Below, one piece after another: positions 6,594 through 7,691 of a stretch of DNA of 7,691 bases; positions within the stretch are counted from its first letter, which is position 1, and each line of letters opens with the position of its first letter. The notes beneath the pieces are model-generated. The model searched no databases. It had not been told where the DNA came from and saw nothing but the letters and a program-made list of their open reading frames with translations. Both the position numbers and the translations under genes were made by a program. The DNA is from Oscillospiraceae bacterium (GTDB taxonomy: Bacteria > Bacillota > Clostridia > Saccharofermentanales > Saccharofermentanaceae): NCBI GenBank assembly GCA_902767145.1, contig CACXGG010000175.1:1-7691 (forward strand), written 5' to 3'.

Positions 6594-7691
6594 TTAACTT
6601 CTGTAACTTCCGTTGATCTTGACGTAGTCGTAGGAGAAATCACAGGTGAACATCCTGTCTCCGAAGTCCCCTTCATGGAGCATTATCTTAACGTTTATAT
6701 CGTGCTCATGGAGGATCTTATCTGCAACTTCCTCATCAAAAGGAAGAGCACATCCATCCCGGTATACGGGAAGGTCTCCCAGATCGATATCGATCTTATA
6801 GGGATCGAACTTCGCTCCAGAGTAACCTACGGCAGTCATTATCCTTCCGCAGTTGGCATCCATTCCGAAGAAAGCCGTCTTACAAAGGGGCGATCTTGCA
6901 ACAGATGTAACGATGAGCTTGGCATCTTCAGGGGTTGCAGCGCCTGTCACCTCGATCTCAATGAGCTTTGTAGCGCCCTCACCGTCGGATGCAAGCATCC
7001 TGGCGATATCCAGGGAGAGATTCGTAAGTGCTTCAGAGAAGATCTCTGCATCCTCTGAACCCTCTTCGATCTTCTGTCCTGACTGTCCGTTGGACATGAT
7101 GACCACCATATCGCATACAGATGTATCGCCGTCAACGCTGACCCTGTTAAAGGTATGGGATACGGCACCCTTCAGCATCTTCTGAAGAAGGTCATTATCT
7201 ATTTCAGCATCTGTCGTAAAGATACCGATCATGGTGGCAAGGTTGGGATGGATCATTCCGGATCCCTTGGCCATACCTGCGATCCTTACTTCTGATCCGT
7301 CAGCAAGGGTCAGGACAGCAGATACCTCCTTGGGAACTGTATCTGTCGTCATCATGGCATATTCAGCAAGATGGGCTGTCTCCTCTTCTGCGGAAAGGCC
7401 GTTTACCAGATCCGGGATCTTGGAAACGATCTTATCCACGGGAAGACGGTCACCTATAACGCCTGTGGAAGCAGTCATGATCTCATCAGAAGTGCAGCCT
7501 AATCCCTCCGCTACCTTTGAAGCGATGGTGTCGGCGTCGGATCTTCCCACAGCTCCAACACAGGCATTTGCGTTTTTACTGTTTACGATGATACCCCTGG
7601 CCTTTTTTCCTGAACTTATCTTTTCGATGGTCCTTTCAAGGGAATGGCCCTTAACGAGGTTGGAAGTATATACTCCTGCAATAGATGCAGG
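6594..7691 (-). CDS. argJ: Bifunctional ornithine acetyltransferase/N-acetylglutamate synthase ArgJ (5' end missing)
   Basis: ArgJ moves the acetyl group from N-acetylornithine to glutamate in arginine synthesis; bifunctional forms also use acetyl-CoA. The visible 365 residues run open to the window edge, starting PASIAGVYTSNLVKGHSLE, so perhaps 25-45 N-terminal residues, with the start, are outside. Family motifs in order are IIVNSKNANACVGAVG, the oxyanion-hole segment ASTGVIGDRLP, and GSGMIHPNLATMIG, where the precursor cuts itself between Ala and Thr. That Thr (codon 7233-7235) becomes the N-terminal nucleophile of the beta chain. Then come FNRVSVDGDTSVCDMVV, FFGMDANCGRI and the usual tail YVKINGSYRS. 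The family's usual DANWGRI reads DANCGRI here, a mild departure. An apparent start at the GTG at 7550 is internal, since homology continues upstream in frame. ArgC and ArgB genes often neighbour argJ but would lie outside the window. Cytoplasmic. Confidence 0.96.
   Translation of the reverse strand, partial: PASIAGVYTSNLVKGHSLERTIEKISSGKKARGIIVNSKNANACVGAVGRSDADTIASKVAEGLGCTSDEIMTASTGVIGDRLPVDKIVSKIPDLVNGLSAEEETAHLAEYAMMTTDTVPKEVSAVLTLADGSEVRIAGMAKGSGMIHPNLATMIGIFTTDAEIDNDLLQKMLKGAVSHTFNRVSVDGDTSVCDMVVIMSNGQSGQKIEEGSEDAEIFSEALTNLSLDIARMLASDGEGATKLIEIEVTGAATPEDAKLIVTSVARSPLCKTAFFGMDANCGRIMTAVGYSGAKFDPYKIDIDLGDLPVYRDGCALPFDEEVADKILHEHDINVKIMLHEGDFGDRMFTCDFSYDYVKINGSYRS

Noticed and set aside
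6455..6676. 73-codon minus-strand reading frame across the argJ end, terminator and repeats
   Set aside because: It overlaps argJ in another frame and runs through the terminator stem and two repeat copies; composition is not protein-like.

Overview
The window looks like chromosomal DNA from a Gram-positive Clostridia bacterium, probably Lachnospiraceae. This rests on the clostridial type of the divergent topoisomerase pair, GGAGG-type ribosome binding sites, heavy use of AGG for arginine and moderate GC with AT-rich promoters. The genus cannot be fixed. All four genes lie on the minus strand, so transcription runs from high to low coordinates.

Right end (6594-7691): most of argJ, the arginine-biosynthesis ornithine/glutamate acetyltransferase, with its 5' end cut off by the window edge. 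A strong intrinsic terminator (6555-6585) follows eight bases after its stop, so argJ is a separate transcription unit.

Intergenic region (6278-6593): below the terminator lie about two and a half copies of a 53-bp tandem repeat, each with a TTGCCC/GGGCAA hairpin. The copy nearest argJ ends in a larger nested palindrome. Next come a hairpin beside a T6 tract and an AT-rich promoter with a 12-bp perfect palindrome in its spacer. No protein gene is convincing here.

Left and centre (76-6277): an apparent three-gene operon with gaps of 27 and 13 bases. The first two genes encode the B (ATPase/Toprim) and A (DNA breakage) subunits of a divergent type IIA topoisomerase, best described as topoisomerase IV-like because the A subunit has no GyrA box. 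The third encodes a membrane-anchored protein with TPR-like repeats and a NodB/polysaccharide-deacetylase-like domain whose metal-binding residues are replaced, so it looks like a pseudo-enzyme.

Together: the B and A subunits should form an A2B2 enzyme that passes one duplex through another using ATP. Why a surface-anchored, probably non-catalytic protein is coupled to it is not obvious, and this is the most interesting question in the window. I see no phage, CRISPR, defence or transposase genes; apart from the repeat tract and the odd third gene this is housekeeping DNA.
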